Positions 1-8,478 of a DNA stretch of 64,000 bases are shown here, in pieces. Each line of letters opens with the position of its first letter. Positions within the stretch are counted from its first letter, which is position 1. A program made the translations under genes and the position numbers. The notes below the pieces were generated by a model that did not search any database, had not been told where the DNA came from, and was given only the letters and a program-made list of their open reading frames with translations. The stretch is from Apibacter mensalis (GTDB lineage: Bacteria > Bacteroidota > Bacteroidia > Flavobacteriales > Weeksellaceae), in NCBI RefSeq assembly GCF_001418685.1, contig NZ_LIVM01000002.1:222282-286281 (forward strand). The letters are read 5' to 3'.

Positions 1-1
1 A

Positions 2-430
2 GAATCAATAAAACAAATAATTCCAAAAAAGGTTTCATTATGGGTAAGAATATCTGCTACTGATTGGGAAGAAGGTGGCTGGACGGTGGATGAATCTATA
101 GAATTAGCTGAAATTATAAAAAATTTGGGTGTTGAAGTTTTAGATGTTTCATCCGGTGGCTTAACTGCTCAAGCAAAAATACCCAATAAGCCAAATTATC
201 AAGTACCGTTTGCTAATAAAATTAAAAATAATTCCGGCATAATAACCGGTACTGTAGGATTGATTACCAATGCCATCCAAGCAGAAGAAATTCTTGAAAA
301 TAAAGAAGCTGATTTAATATTTATTGGTAGAGAATTATTACGTAACCCATATTTTGTTTTTGAAGCGGCCAATATTTTAAAAAGAGATTTGGAATGGCCT
401 CCACAATATGAAAAAGCTAAATTGCGATAG
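2..430 (+). CDS. NADH:flavin oxidoreductase (old yellow enzyme, YqjM/NamA-like), C-terminal part
   Basis: This is the 3' end of a flavin-dependent ene-reductase; the gene begins before the window. The reading frame is open from base 2 and gives about 142 residues. The segment reading RISATDWEEGGW, followed a little later by LDVSSGG, is typical of the YqjM/NamA branch of the old yellow enzyme TIM barrel. Further on, GTVGLITNAIQAEEIL and DLIFIGRELLRNPYF match the conserved FMN-phosphate-binding strands at the end of the barrel. The family reduces activated C=C bonds with NAD(P)H, usually in the cytoplasm. A GTG at 86 could look like a start, but homology continues upstream of it, so it is internal. 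The physiological substrate cannot be told. Confidence 0.9.
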   Translation, partial: ESIKQIIPKKVSLWVRISATDWEEGGWTVDESIELAEIIKNLGVEVLDVSSGGLTAQAKIPNKPNYQVPFANKIKNNSGIITGTVGLITNAIQAEEILENKEADLIFIGRELLRNPYFVFEAANILKRDLEWPPQYEKAKLR

Positions 431-551
431 GTTGTATAAACTTTATTTTTTTGTAAAAATGCAATTTTATTTCCAATTATGTTAGCAGATGGTATTATTT
501 TTGAAAGACCAATTAAGCTAAAGTAAAATTTAAATTAATATCTGTACATTT

Positions 552-914
552 ATGAATAAAACTGCTATGTTAATTATCCTATTTTTTTTAGGGTATTTTA
601 TTTCCGCTCAATCTATATCATTTGATCAAGATCAAATCGATTATGGAACAATAAAAAAAGATTCAGATGGCAATCAAATTTTTAAGTTTACTAATACAGG
701 TGATAAACCTTTAATTATTTCTAATGTTAAATCTTCATGTGAATGTTCTGTTCCCTCATGGACCAAAACTCCCATTTTACCGGGAAAATCAGGTGAGATA
801 AATGTTAAGTATAACACAAAAAAACTCGGAAAGTTTTCAAAATCAATTGAAGTATATAGTAATGATCCTAAGGTTTCAAGAAAACTTTTAAAAATTAAAG
901 GACAAGTTCAATGA
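552..914 (+). CDS. DUF1573 domain protein, exported
   Basis: A 120-residue protein with an N-terminal hydrophobic signal segment ending in SAQ, then one DUF1573 domain with an immunoglobulin-like ASPM-SPD-2-Hydin fold. The pattern DYGTIKKDSDG, FKFTNTGDKPLIISNV, SSCECSVP and PGKSGEINVKYNT follows the family consensus. The family is abundant in Bacteroidota and its function is mostly unknown; members are thought to be periplasmic or surface proteins. It lies 31 bp upstream of a second, longer DUF1573 gene and the two are clearly related, suggesting a tandem duplication. The family Cys-x-Cys motif is present as CEC here and CGC in the neighbour. Confidence 0.85.
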   Translation: MNKTAMLIILFFLGYFISAQSISFDQDQIDYGTIKKDSDGNQIFKFTNTGDKPLIISNVKSSCECSVPSWTKTPILPGKSGEINVKYNTKKLGKFSKSIEVYSNDPKVSRKLLKIKGQVQ

Positions 915-945
915 TATAAAAAATTACAGTTAAATAATATCAAAC

Positions 946-1350
946 ATGAAAAAATTTATTTTAAGTTCAGCATTCCTACTCGGAACATATATTTTCAGTA
1001 ATGCTCAAGAAATAAAAATTATCAATTATGATAATAATACAGTGGATTACGGTAAAATAAACAAAGGATCTGACGGTAAAAGGATTGTAAAAATTCAAAA
1101 TATAGGAGATAAACCATTAATAATTTCCAATATAAACACATCTTGTGGATGCACAGTACCTCAATGGCCTACAGAACCGATTGCTCCAGGAAAGAAAGGA
1201 GAAATTACAGTAACTTACAATACTTCTAACGTTGGTAAATTCAGTAGAACCATTACTATTTCTTCTAATGATGAGAAAAAACCCAATTTACCCGTTAAAA
1301 TAGAAGGCACTGTAATAGCTTCTGAAACTTTACCTAATATTAAAAAATAA
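946..1350 (+). CDS. DUF1573 domain protein, exported
   Basis: A 134-residue paralogue of the preceding gene. It has a signal peptide (MKKFILSSAFLLGTYIFSNAQ region) and a single DUF1573 domain with DYGKINKGSDGKR, NIGDKPLIISNINTSCGCT and PGKKGEITVTYNTS. A short Lys-rich tail (NIKK) follows the domain. Nothing marks a catalytic site, and the conserved SCGC could be a metal or disulphide pair. It is probably cotranscribed with the upstream paralogue, because a hairpin with a T-rich tail lies just downstream and none is visible between the two genes. Function unknown. Confidence 0.85.
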   Translation: MKKFILSSAFLLGTYIFSNAQEIKIINYDNNTVDYGKINKGSDGKRIVKIQNIGDKPLIISNINTSCGCTVPQWPTEPIAPGKKGEITVTYNTSNVGKFSRTITISSNDEKKPNLPVKIEGTVIASETLPNIKK

Positions 1351-1373
1351 TACCAATTTATTATACTAATAGT

Positions 1374-1405
1374 AAGGACATTGCATACATCAGTGTCCTT
1401 TCTTT
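1374..1405 (+). terminator. Intrinsic terminator after the DUF1573 pair
   Basis: AAGGACATTG (1374-1383) pairs with CAGTGTCCTT (1391-1400), with one G-U pair and a 7-base loop, followed by a T-rich run. It sits 24 bp after the stop codon of the second DUF1573 gene. Confidence 0.6.
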
Positions 1406-1450
1406 ATAAAATTAAAAGTCTTTTTACATTTCTGTACATTTTGTTTTTTG

Positions 1451-1458
1451 TAGCTTTG
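1451..1458 (+). promoter_or_regulatory. Candidate Bacteroidota -7 promoter box
   Basis: TAGCTTTG matches the TAnnTTTG consensus and lies 54 bp upstream of the next start, just after a terminator. No clear -33 TTG element was seen at the expected distance. Confidence 0.35.
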
Positions 1459-1511
1459 TGTTTTCACACTAAATTCATTTTTTTACATATTATAACTTCT
1501 TATTTATTTAC

Positions 1512-2558
1512 ATGAAAAAGATTGTTAATATTTTTCTGTTTTTAGTTTTTTTAATAATTGTTGCCGGTTGCATAATGCCATCATTTCTTCCAAAAAAAAT
1601 AGAAATTATAACTACCAAAGAGTTTAACAATCCAATTAGTGAAGTATTTGCAGAATTTAATGATCTTGAAAATTACGCATCTTGGGGGCTATTAATTAAT
1701 GAAGATTCTGTGAACACCAGAATAAATTATTTCTCTCCCTATAAAGGAGCCGGTAGCAGTTTAACTTGGAATAATTCGAAAGATCATACTATTGGTAAAG
1801 GAGAATATAAAATATTAACAAGTAAAGTAAACAATTATATAAAATCTCAAATAATTTTTGTTGAAACTGGAGTAGTTTGTATTGAGGATATAAATTTTAA
1901 ATCGAATGAAGGAGTAACCCGTGTTTCATTCCATCTCAAAACGGATAATTTTACTTATTTTACACGTATTTTTGCTTATTTATATTCTCATAAACTTGAA
2001 GAAAGCCTAAATAAAAGCTTTGAAAAACTTACAGTTTTACTCCAAAACGGACGATCTAATAAACAACTCAATGAAGGTGATACCGAGTATTTGGATTTTA
2101 AAGGCATACAATTGTTAGCAATTAAAAATGAAACTTCCACCAATTCTTTCGAAGTGTATAAAGCTATGTATAAATCCTTACATGAAATATCTAATTACTT
2201 AACGGACAGTTTAAAATTTTCTCACATAGATATTAAAAATCCTATCATATATTACAGTACATATGATACCGTAGCTAAAACTGCTGTTTTTTATTCCGGT
2301 TATCCGGTAGATTTAGATTCAAATATAATTCCTGCCAATAACACTATGAGCATACTTTCACTTCCAGCCGGAAAAGCAATTACAACTCCTATAAATGAAA
2401 AAGTTCATAATCTTTTTAATGCCCGCTACATATTAGATAAATATGCTAAAGAAAATGGTATTAAGCTTAAAAATATTTACTGGGAAGAATATAAGGATTA
2501 TCCTTTATCTATTGATGATGATATTAAAGGAAAAGCTTTTTATTTAATTGCCGAATAA
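1512..2558 (+). CDS. Membrane-anchored SRPBCC / GyrI-like effector-binding protein
   Basis: A 348-residue protein that begins with one transmembrane segment (about residues 5-25). Residues 30-180 resemble a polyketide-cyclase/SRPBCC fold: the ISEVFAEFNDLENYASWG stretch and the GKGEY motif are typical. Residues about 190-348 resemble the GyrI-like small-molecule-binding domain also used as the effector domain of AraC-type regulators. There is no DNA-binding helix-turn-helix, so it is unlikely to be a transcription factor. The same fusion with an N-terminal anchor occurs in other Bacteroidota, where it is uncharacterised. It is followed 16 bp later by purH, so the two may share a transcript although no functional link is evident. 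A role in binding a hydrophobic ligand at the membrane is inference. Confidence 0.7.
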   Translation: MKKIVNIFLFLVFLIIVAGCIMPSFLPKKIEIITTKEFNNPISEVFAEFNDLENYASWGLLINEDSVNTRINYFSPYKGAGSSLTWNNSKDHTIGKGEYKILTSKVNNYIKSQIIFVETGVVCIEDINFKSNEGVTRVSFHLKTDNFTYFTRIFAYLYSHKLEESLNKSFEKLTVLLQNGRSNKQLNEGDTEYLDFKGIQLLAIKNETSTNSFEVYKAMYKSLHEISNYLTDSLKFSHIDIKNPIIYYSTYDTVAKTAVFYSGYPVDLDSNIIPANNTMSILSLPAGKAITTPINEKVHNLFNARYILDKYAKENGIKLKNIYWEEYKDYPLSIDDDIKGKAFYLIAE

Positions 2559-2574
2559 ATCTAAAATTATACTG

Positions 2575-4083
2575 ATGAAAAAAGCTTTGATAAGTGTTTC
2601 AGACAAAACTAATATAATTGATTTGTCTATTTTTTTAAAATCTCAAGGTTATGAAATCATTTCAACCGGAGGGACATATAAATATTTAAAATCCAATAAT
2701 ATACAAGTTACAGAAATAAGTGATTACACCCATTTTCCTGAAATATTAGATGGAAGAGTTAAAACTTTACATCCTACCATACATGGAGGAATACTGGCTT
2801 CCAGAACAAAAGAAGATCATATACAATCTATTCATAATCTTAAGATAGATACCATAGATATGGTTGTAGTTAATCTATATCCATTTTTTGATAAACTAAA
2901 TGAAGGATTACCCGAATCGGAAATGATAGAATTTATAGATATTGGAGGACCTGCTATGCTACGTTCGGCAGCCAAAAATTTTCATTCGGTAACTGTTGTT
3001 TCTCAAATTGAAGATTACGCACTAGTAATTAAAGAAATAAAAAAAGAAGGAGACACTTCCCAAAATACACGAAAATGGTTGGCCGGTAAAGTTTTTAATC
3101 TTACCTCTTGCTATGATGCAGCCATTGCCAATTATTTATTACGTGATGATTATCCTCACTACTTAACCACTTCTTTTGAAAAAGTAGAAGACCTAAGATA
3201 TGGGGAAAATCCTCATCAAAAAGCCGCCTTTTATATTGATAAAACTAAAAATGGTGCAATGAAAGACTTGGAACAATTACAAGGAAAAGAGCTTTCATTC
3301 AACAATTTCCGTGATATGGATATGGCTTATAAAGTAGTTAATGAATTTTCTGAGACCTGTTGTTGTGCGGTAAAACATTCTACTCCATGCGGGGTAGCAT
3401 TAGGAAAAAACAGCGCCGATGCATATCAAAAAACTTTTCAATGCGATCCGATCTCTATTTTTGGAGGAATTATTGCTTTTAATCGCTCCGTGGATGAAAA
3501 CACCGCTCGACTATTGGTAACTGTTTTTTTAGAAATAGTTATTGCACCTTCATTTACCGGCGAAGCATTACAAATATTATCTACCAAAAAAAGTTTACGC
3601 GTTATTAAAGTAAACAATTCTTTAACTGATTCAATTGAATTGGTAAAGGTTGATGGTGGTTTATTAGTGCAGGATGTTGATCATGCTACTGTTAATGACT
3701 TCAAACAAGTAACTAATACAGCACCGAATCAAAAACAATTGGAAAATTTAATTTTTGCTCAAAAAATAGTTAAACATGCTAAATCTAATGCGATAGTGGT
3801 AGCTTCAGAACTACAAGCCCTGGGTATTGGTTCAGGACAAACCAATAGAATATGGGCAGCGCAACAAGCTATTGAACGCGCTAAAGAAAAAAGAACAGAT
3901 AATTTAGTACTGGCTTCGGATGCTTTCTTTCCTTTTCGAGATGTAGTAGATACCGCTGCCAAGAACGGTATACAAGCTATTATTCAGCCCGGAGGATCCC
4001 TACGTGATAAAGAAAGCATTGACGCCTGTAATGAATACAATATTCCCATGATATTTACAGGAATACGACATTTTAAACATTGA
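2575..4083 (+). CDS. purH: Bifunctional AICAR formyltransferase / IMP cyclohydrolase
   Basis: Catalyses the last two steps of de novo purine synthesis: formylation of AICAR with 10-formyl-THF, then ring closure to IMP. The N-terminal MGS-like cyclohydrolase domain shows ALISVSDKTN, STGGTYKYL and GRVKTLHPTIHGGILA. The transformylase domain shows LRYGENPHQKAAFY, KHSTPCGVA (catalytic Lys-His region) and ASDAFFPFRD, and the protein ends in the usual GIRHFKH. With the ATG at 2575 it has 502 residues, close to the family norm. An in-frame TTG at 2548 would add nine residues but overlaps the previous gene and precedes the conserved KKALISVSDK start, so it was rejected. Confidence 0.97.
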   Translation: MKKALISVSDKTNIIDLSIFLKSQGYEIISTGGTYKYLKSNNIQVTEISDYTHFPEILDGRVKTLHPTIHGGILASRTKEDHIQSIHNLKIDTIDMVVVNLYPFFDKLNEGLPESEMIEFIDIGGPAMLRSAAKNFHSVTVVSQIEDYALVIKEIKKEGDTSQNTRKWLAGKVFNLTSCYDAAIANYLLRDDYPHYLTTSFEKVEDLRYGENPHQKAAFYIDKTKNGAMKDLEQLQGKELSFNNFRDMDMAYKVVNEFSETCCCAVKHSTPCGVALGKNSADAYQKTFQCDPISIFGGIIAFNRSVDENTARLLVTVFLEIVIAPSFTGEALQILSTKKSLRVIKVNNSLTDSIELVKVDGGLLVQDVDHATVNDFKQVTNTAPNQKQLENLIFAQKIVKHAKSNAIVVASELQALGIGSGQTNRIWAAQQAIERAKEKRTDNLVLASDAFFPFRDVVDTAAKNGIQAIIQPGGSLRDKESIDACNEYNIPMIFTGIRHFKH

Positions 4084-4155
4084 TATAAAAGAACTTTATA
4101 TATTACCTATATATTCAACTGTTAAATCAAAATGAATTTTTTCTATCTTTAACTT

Positions 4156-4563
4156 ATGAAATTAATTCAGTCTATAATTCTGATTTGCCTGGTTTTATTT
4201 GCAAATCTAAACATCTTTATATACCAAAATTGGTGTCATGGAGAGAATATAGGCTATACTATTAATTTTAAAAAATTTTCTAATGAATTAAAACATTCGA
4301 AAAAGAAGGATAATCCTACTTTTAAAAGAGATTTATGCTGTAAGGACATACTAATAAAATCTAATGAAAATACATTTTTCTCATTTGAGACTAATTTTCA
4401 ACATTTCATTTTTAATTTTATAGGAATCCTTCCCAATTTGAATTGGAATCTATTTAATTGGGCATCTTGTCAAAAAGAAGGTGTCGCGCAACTTTATTGC
4501 AACCCTCCCCCTCCTATTTCTCAATTATATAAATTGTATTGCCGTTATACCTACTACGGATAA
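4156..4563 (+). CDS. Small Cys-rich membrane-associated protein (HYC_CC_PP-like)
   Basis: A 135-residue protein with one N-terminal hydrophobic segment (residues 3-24). Just after it comes WCHGE (Cys27-His28), then a Cys61-Cys62 pair in LCCKD, and a run of four prolines (117-120) near the C-terminus. This arrangement of a His/Cys motif after a membrane anchor, a Cys-Cys pair and a late Pro-Pro matches a small Bacteroidota family usually encoded next to TonB-dependent receptors, which is the situation here: a TonB receptor starts 127 bp downstream. The function is not established. The Cys/His content suggests metal or thiol chemistry, which is inference. The first motif is degenerate relative to His-Tyr-Cys. 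Confidence 0.65.
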   Translation: MKLIQSIILICLVLFANLNIFIYQNWCHGENIGYTINFKKFSNELKHSKKKDNPTFKRDLCCKDILIKSNENTFFSFETNFQHFIFNFIGILPNLNWNLFNWASCQKEGVAQLYCNPPPPISQLYKLYCRYTYYG

Positions 4564-4690
4564 AGTATATTTTTTCATTGTTAATCTATATTCTATTTTC
4601 TTTATGATAGAAATAGTAGCATTATTGTGTATAGTCAATTCTCAATAGTGCAAGTATAAATAATCAATTTTTACAAATAAATGAAAATAA

Positions 4691-6958
4691 ATGAAAAAAT
4701 ATATAAGTATGTTTTTGCTCTTTTATGGCTTATTTTCAATAGCTCAGCATAAAACATTAAAAGGTCGTATATTAACTACTTTAGAAAATGGAAAAAATAT
4801 CCCGATTAGGGGCGCCAATGTGAATTGGAAAGAACATCCAATTATGAAAACTGTTACGGACAGCTTAGGTAATTTTGAGTTGATGTATCACGAAGGTCTC
4901 TTTACTATTGAAACAGTTAAAGAAGGTTTTATTCCCCAAGAAATTAAAATAGAATCTGTGGATCATCCCGTAGACGTTTTTTTAGATGCGGAACCTTCTC
5001 GCTCAGATAAAGTATTGGATGAAGTTGTGATACGACAAAGGGCTAATGCGGTGAGCATAAAAGCCAATTCCGCTTCTCTTACTTATACTATTAATAAAAC
5101 TGAATTGTTGAAAGCCGCTTGTTGTAATTTGGCAGAAAGTTTTGAAACGAATCCCACTGTAGACATATCAACTACCAATGCAGTAACAGGTTCAAAACAA
5201 ATCAAAATGTTAGGATTAGATCAAAAATATACTTCCATCACAGTTGACAATATGCCGGAAGTAAGAGGATTGTCTAGTGCCAGTGGTATAAATTTTATAC
5301 CCGGCACCTGGATAAGCAGTATTCAACTTACCAAGGGAGGCAGTACGGTTACTAATGGTTACGAAGCAATTACCGGTCAAATTAATACTGAATTAATGAA
5401 GTATAAAGATAAGAATTTCACCACTATCAATTTTTTTGGTAATCATAATGCTCGTTTGGAATTAAATGTAATTAACGCTTCATCTATTTCCAATAATTGG
5501 AGCAATACAATTTTAACCCATCTAAGCGGTAGACTGGCTAAAGAAGATATGAATCATGATGGATTTCTTGACAGTCCTATTTCCAAGCAAATAAATATAA
5601 TGGATATCATTCATTATGATGGAATTAAAAACAATGGATGGGGTTCTCAAATTGGTATTCAAGCGCTTTATGATAAACAAACAGGGGGCGAAAAAAAATT
5701 TAGAGAATCAACGGACCGCCTGACTAAAAATCATTATGGGCTAGGTATTGAAAATACACATTTTGAAATATGGAACAAAACCGGATTTGTATATCTTAGT
5801 AAGCCTTATCAGAGTATAGGTTTACAAACTAAGTTTATTCATCACAATATTGACAGCTATTTTGGTCAAAGAATTTATACCGGTAATGAAAATTCATTTT
5901 TCACCAATTTATTATTTGAAAGTATCATGGGCAACACTAATCATAAATATACGCTAGGTGCAAGTTATCTTCATGATGCATTCAATGAGGATTTTGAAAA
6001 TACTAATTTTAAAAGAACTGAAAATGTACCGGGTATATTTGCCGAATATACGAATACAGCAATTAAAAATTTAACTTTAGTAACAGGAGTAAGAACAGAT
6101 TTTCATAATTTGGCGGGGAACCAAGTACTACCGAGAATTAATATTAAATATTCTTTTTTGCCTAAAACCACCCTTCGTTTAGCTGCCGGGAAAGGTATGA
6201 GAACAGCCAATATTTTTTCAGAAAATATGCAGTATTTTGCCTCTTCACGTAAGGTATATATTCAATCAAACCATGGCGATATTTATGGTTTAAAACCTGA
6301 AATCGCATGGAATTATGGGGGTAGTTTAATTCAAAATTTTAAAATGGGAACTGTCAAAAATACATTTACGATCGATTATTACCGAACGGATTTTAAAAAA
6401 CAAATTCTTATAGACCTTGATCGATCCTCCCAAGCTCTATGGTTTTATAATTTAGATGGGAAATCATTTTCAAATACTTTTCAGGCTGTATGGGATATTA
6501 TACCTATTACCAACCTGGAATTACATTTTGCTTATAAATGGTATGATATTAAAGCAGATTATGCTGAAGGTAGGCGACAAGTTCCATTTACTTCTAAAAA
6601 TAGAGGTCTATTTTCTATATCGTATACTACTCAAGAGACTGAAAATAAAAGTAAATGGGCGATGGATTTTACATGGCAATACATAGGTAAACAAAGACTT
6701 CCTAATACCTCTCAAAACCCGATAGAGTATCAACGAAAATCGTTTTCTCCTAATTATACGCTAATGAATGCTCAATTATCCAGATATTTTACAGATAAAT
6801 TCAGGACTTATTTAGGGGTGGAAAATCTGAGCAACTATAAACAAAAAAATCCAATTATAAATTCTGAAAATCCTTTTGGTTCCTATTTCGATACCTCGAT
6901 AATTTATGCTCCTATAGTGTCTTCTATGTTTTATTTGGGATTTGATTTTAAATTATAA
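4691..6958 (+). CDS. TonB-dependent outer membrane receptor
   Basis: A 755-residue receptor. It has a signal peptide ending near SIAQ (residue 19), a carboxypeptidase-like regulatory domain (about 20-100, with GANVNWKE and TDSLGNFEL), a plug domain (about 110-235) and a 22-strand-type barrel ending in an aromatic/Leu residue (FYLGFDFKL). The plug contains AACCNLAESFETN with Cys144-Cys145 followed by KQIKMLGLD, a version recurrent in Bacteroidota receptors that accompany the small Cys-pair protein found directly upstream. The pairing suggests a shared ligand, perhaps a metal or metal complex, but the substrate is not proven. It sits alone on the plus strand before a bidirectional terminator. 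Confidence 0.92.
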   Translation: MKKYISMFLLFYGLFSIAQHKTLKGRILTTLENGKNIPIRGANVNWKEHPIMKTVTDSLGNFELMYHEGLFTIETVKEGFIPQEIKIESVDHPVDVFLDAEPSRSDKVLDEVVIRQRANAVSIKANSASLTYTINKTELLKAACCNLAESFETNPTVDISTTNAVTGSKQIKMLGLDQKYTSITVDNMPEVRGLSSASGINFIPGTWISSIQLTKGGSTVTNGYEAITGQINTELMKYKDKNFTTINFFGNHNARLELNVINASSISNNWSNTILTHLSGRLAKEDMNHDGFLDSPISKQINIMDIIHYDGIKNNGWGSQIGIQALYDKQTGGEKKFRESTDRLTKNHYGLGIENTHFEIWNKTGFVYLSKPYQSIGLQTKFIHHNIDSYFGQRIYTGNENSFFTNLLFESIMGNTNHKYTLGASYLHDAFNEDFENTNFKRTENVPGIFAEYTNTAIKNLTLVTGVRTDFHNLAGNQVLPRINIKYSFLPKTTLRLAAGKGMRTANIFSENMQYFASSRKVYIQSNHGDIYGLKPEIAWNYGGSLIQNFKMGTVKNTFTIDYYRTDFKKQILIDLDRSSQALWFYNLDGKSFSNTFQAVWDIIPITNLELHFAYKWYDIKADYAEGRRQVPFTSKNRGLFSISYTTQETENKSKWAMDFTWQYIGKQRLPNTSQNPIEYQRKSFSPNYTLMNAQLSRYFTDKFRTYLGVENLSNYKQKNPIINSENPFGSYFDTSIIYAPIVSSMFYLGFDFKL

Positions 6959-6983
6959 AGATCAATTGAATTTACTTATAAAT

Positions 6984-7016
6984 AAAAAACGACTGAATAT
7001 AATTCAGTCGTTTTTT
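6984..7016. terminator. Bidirectional intrinsic terminator
   Basis: A perfect inverted repeat: an A run plus CGACTGAA, then TTCAGTCG plus a T run, around a short AT loop. It lies between the convergent TonB receptor gene and the RRM gene and can serve both. Confidence 0.85.
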
Positions 7017-7045
7017 ATTCCAGTATTTATTAATAAATGAACCTT

Positions 7046-7321
7046 TTAATAACTTCTTCTAAAGCTATTTCTAGGTTTTTCGTCTCTTGGTCTAGCTTCT
7101 GAGACATTAATAACTTTACCATCAAATTCTTTTTGATTTAATTCCTGAATTGCCGTTTTAGCTTCCGCGTCTGCCATTTCAACAAATCCAAAACCTCTTG
7201 ATCTTCCGGTTTCACGATCTTGTATTATTTTTGCTGATTCAACTTCTCCGTACTCTGAAAATAAGTCATGTAAATCTTCGTTGGTCAACCTGTAATTCAG
7301 GTTTGAAATAAAAATGTTCAT
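7046..7321 (-). CDS. RNA-binding protein with one RRM domain
   Basis: A 91-residue protein made almost entirely of one RNA recognition motif. RNP2 is seen as IFISNL (residues 3-8) and RNP1 as SRGFGFVEM (residues 41-49), with the aromatic residues that stack on RNA. A basic tail (PRDEKPRNSFRRSY) follows the domain. Small RRM proteins of this kind are common in Bacteroidota and cyanobacteria; they bind single-stranded RNA and some are linked to cold response or global post-transcriptional control. Its target here is unknown. It stands alone, with a long AT-rich upstream region and a strong terminator downstream. Confidence 0.92.
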   Translation of the reverse strand: MNIFISNLNYRLTNEDLHDLFSEYGEVESAKIIQDRETGRSRGFGFVEMADAEAKTAIQELNQKEFDGKVINVSEARPRDEKPRNSFRRSY

Positions 7322-7723
7322 ATAAAAATTTTAAAAAATTGGTAAAAAATTAATTGAGAAGAAATCAGACCAAAAACTAGCAATTCAAAGTAAAAAGTAG
7401 AAGTAAGTATAATAACAATCTCAACGTGCTAATTTACATAATTTTATCAATAAAATCTAATTTTATTTTTTATTTTTTATAAGAATATAAAAATACCTTT
7501 CCTACCTACTACCTTTTACATTAATATTAATTTATATAAGGTATTTTATTATTAATATTTTAAGCTAAATTAATATATTTTACCCATTTAATATTTTAAA
7601 GTAGCTAAATAAGAAAATGAAAAATTCTTAAAATTTAAAGTAAAAATTGTAATAATCGAACGTTTATTCTTTGTTAAAGCTATAATTTAAAAAAGAGAAG
7701 CAAATTTAAAACAGGCGAAATGT
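7322..7723. other. AT-rich intergenic region upstream of the RRM gene
   Basis: About 400 bases with no credible reading frame. It should carry the promoter and leader of the RRM gene on the minus strand. No perfect TAnnTTTG box was found, only the near match TACTTTG. Long A/T runs are present. No terminator is obvious after vanZ. Confidence 0.5.
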
Positions 7724-8107
7724 TTATAAGTTCATAGTTATTTTTTTTGCAATGTAAGAACCAATAATACAACCAACGCAATCTGCTACCATATCAAAAA
7801 ATTCAAAAGTTCTTCCCAGTTTCATATATTCTTGTAAAAATTCAATCAAAATTCCATAACAAGTACCTATACATATTATTTGAAATTGGTTTTTTTTCGG
7901 AAAAGACATTTTTGCTAAAAAAGCTAATCCTAAAAATGTAATAGTATGAATTAACTTATCATTAAAAAGAGGAAAATATTTTAACAACTTTTTATTTCCT
8001 TGAGGAGCACGTAGCAATAACCACGTTAACAAACTAAAATATAAAAATAGTATAATACGTATTTTTTTATAATGTTTAATTAACCAATTCTTTATATTTT
8101 TCAGCAT
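7724..8107 (-). CDS. VanZ family membrane protein
   Basis: A 127-residue integral membrane protein with about four hydrophobic segments. The conserved VanZ signatures are visible: LFNDKLIHTITFLGLAF in the first half, and YGILIEFLQEYMKLGRTFEF followed by DMVADCVGCIIGSYI in the second. VanZ of Tn1546 gives low-level teicoplanin resistance, but the wider family is of unknown function. In Flavobacteriia this type of gene often follows gcvH downstream of sprA, as here. Its ATG overlaps the 3' end of gcvH by 32 bases, which implies translational coupling. No later in-frame ATG lies before the first membrane segment. Confidence 0.85.
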   Translation of the reverse strand: MLKNIKNWLIKHYKKIRIILFLYFSLLTWLLLRAPQGNKKLLKYFPLFNDKLIHTITFLGLAFLAKMSFPKKNQFQIICIGTCYGILIEFLQEYMKLGRTFEFFDMVADCVGCIIGSYIAKKITMNL

Positions 8108-8450
8108 TAAATAAATGGTCTATTGTAGTATCTTGTAATTCAATTTTTATAATCCAACCCTTTCCATAAGGATCCGTATTTACTAATGTAGGTAAATTTT
8201 CCAGCTCCTGGTTTAATTCAAGCACTTTTCCATTAATAGGCATAAAAAGGTCCGACACGGTCTTTATGGCTTCTAAGGTACCAAAAACTTCATCAATCTT
8301 CAGTTTACCACCTATGCAATTTATATCTACATAAATAATATCTCCTAGCTGTTTTTGAGCGTAATCAGTAATACCGATATGAGCCGTTACACCTTCGATT
8401 TTTATCCATATATGTTTAGAACTATAAAGTAATTCAGATGGAATATTCAT
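8076..8450 (-). CDS. gcvH: Glycine cleavage system H protein
   Basis: A 124-residue lipoyl carrier protein that shuttles the aminomethyl group between the P, T and L proteins of glycine cleavage. The lipoyl-accepting lysine is Lys63 in GTLEAIKTVSD, and the ITDYAQKQLGDI stretch matches the family. The ATG at 8450 gives a normal-length protein beginning MNIPSELLYS. A longer frame from 8504 would add 18 unconserved residues overlapping the 3' end of sprA and was rejected. It lies 28 bp after sprA and overlaps vanZ. The P and T proteins are not in this window, so gcvH sits apart from its partners, as is usual in flavobacteria. Confidence 0.93.
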   Translation of the reverse strand: MNIPSELLYSSKHIWIKIEGVTAHIGITDYAQKQLGDIIYVDINCIGGKLKIDEVFGTLEAIKTVSDLFMPINGKVLELNQELENLPTLVNTDPYGKGWIIKIELQDTTIDHLFNAEKYKELVN

Positions 8451-8478
8451 TTTAAAAATTTTTTCTTTACAAATATAA

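Noticed and set aside
3759..3962. Minus-strand frame inside purH
   Set aside because: Antisense shadow of a strongly conserved enzyme with no motif of its own.
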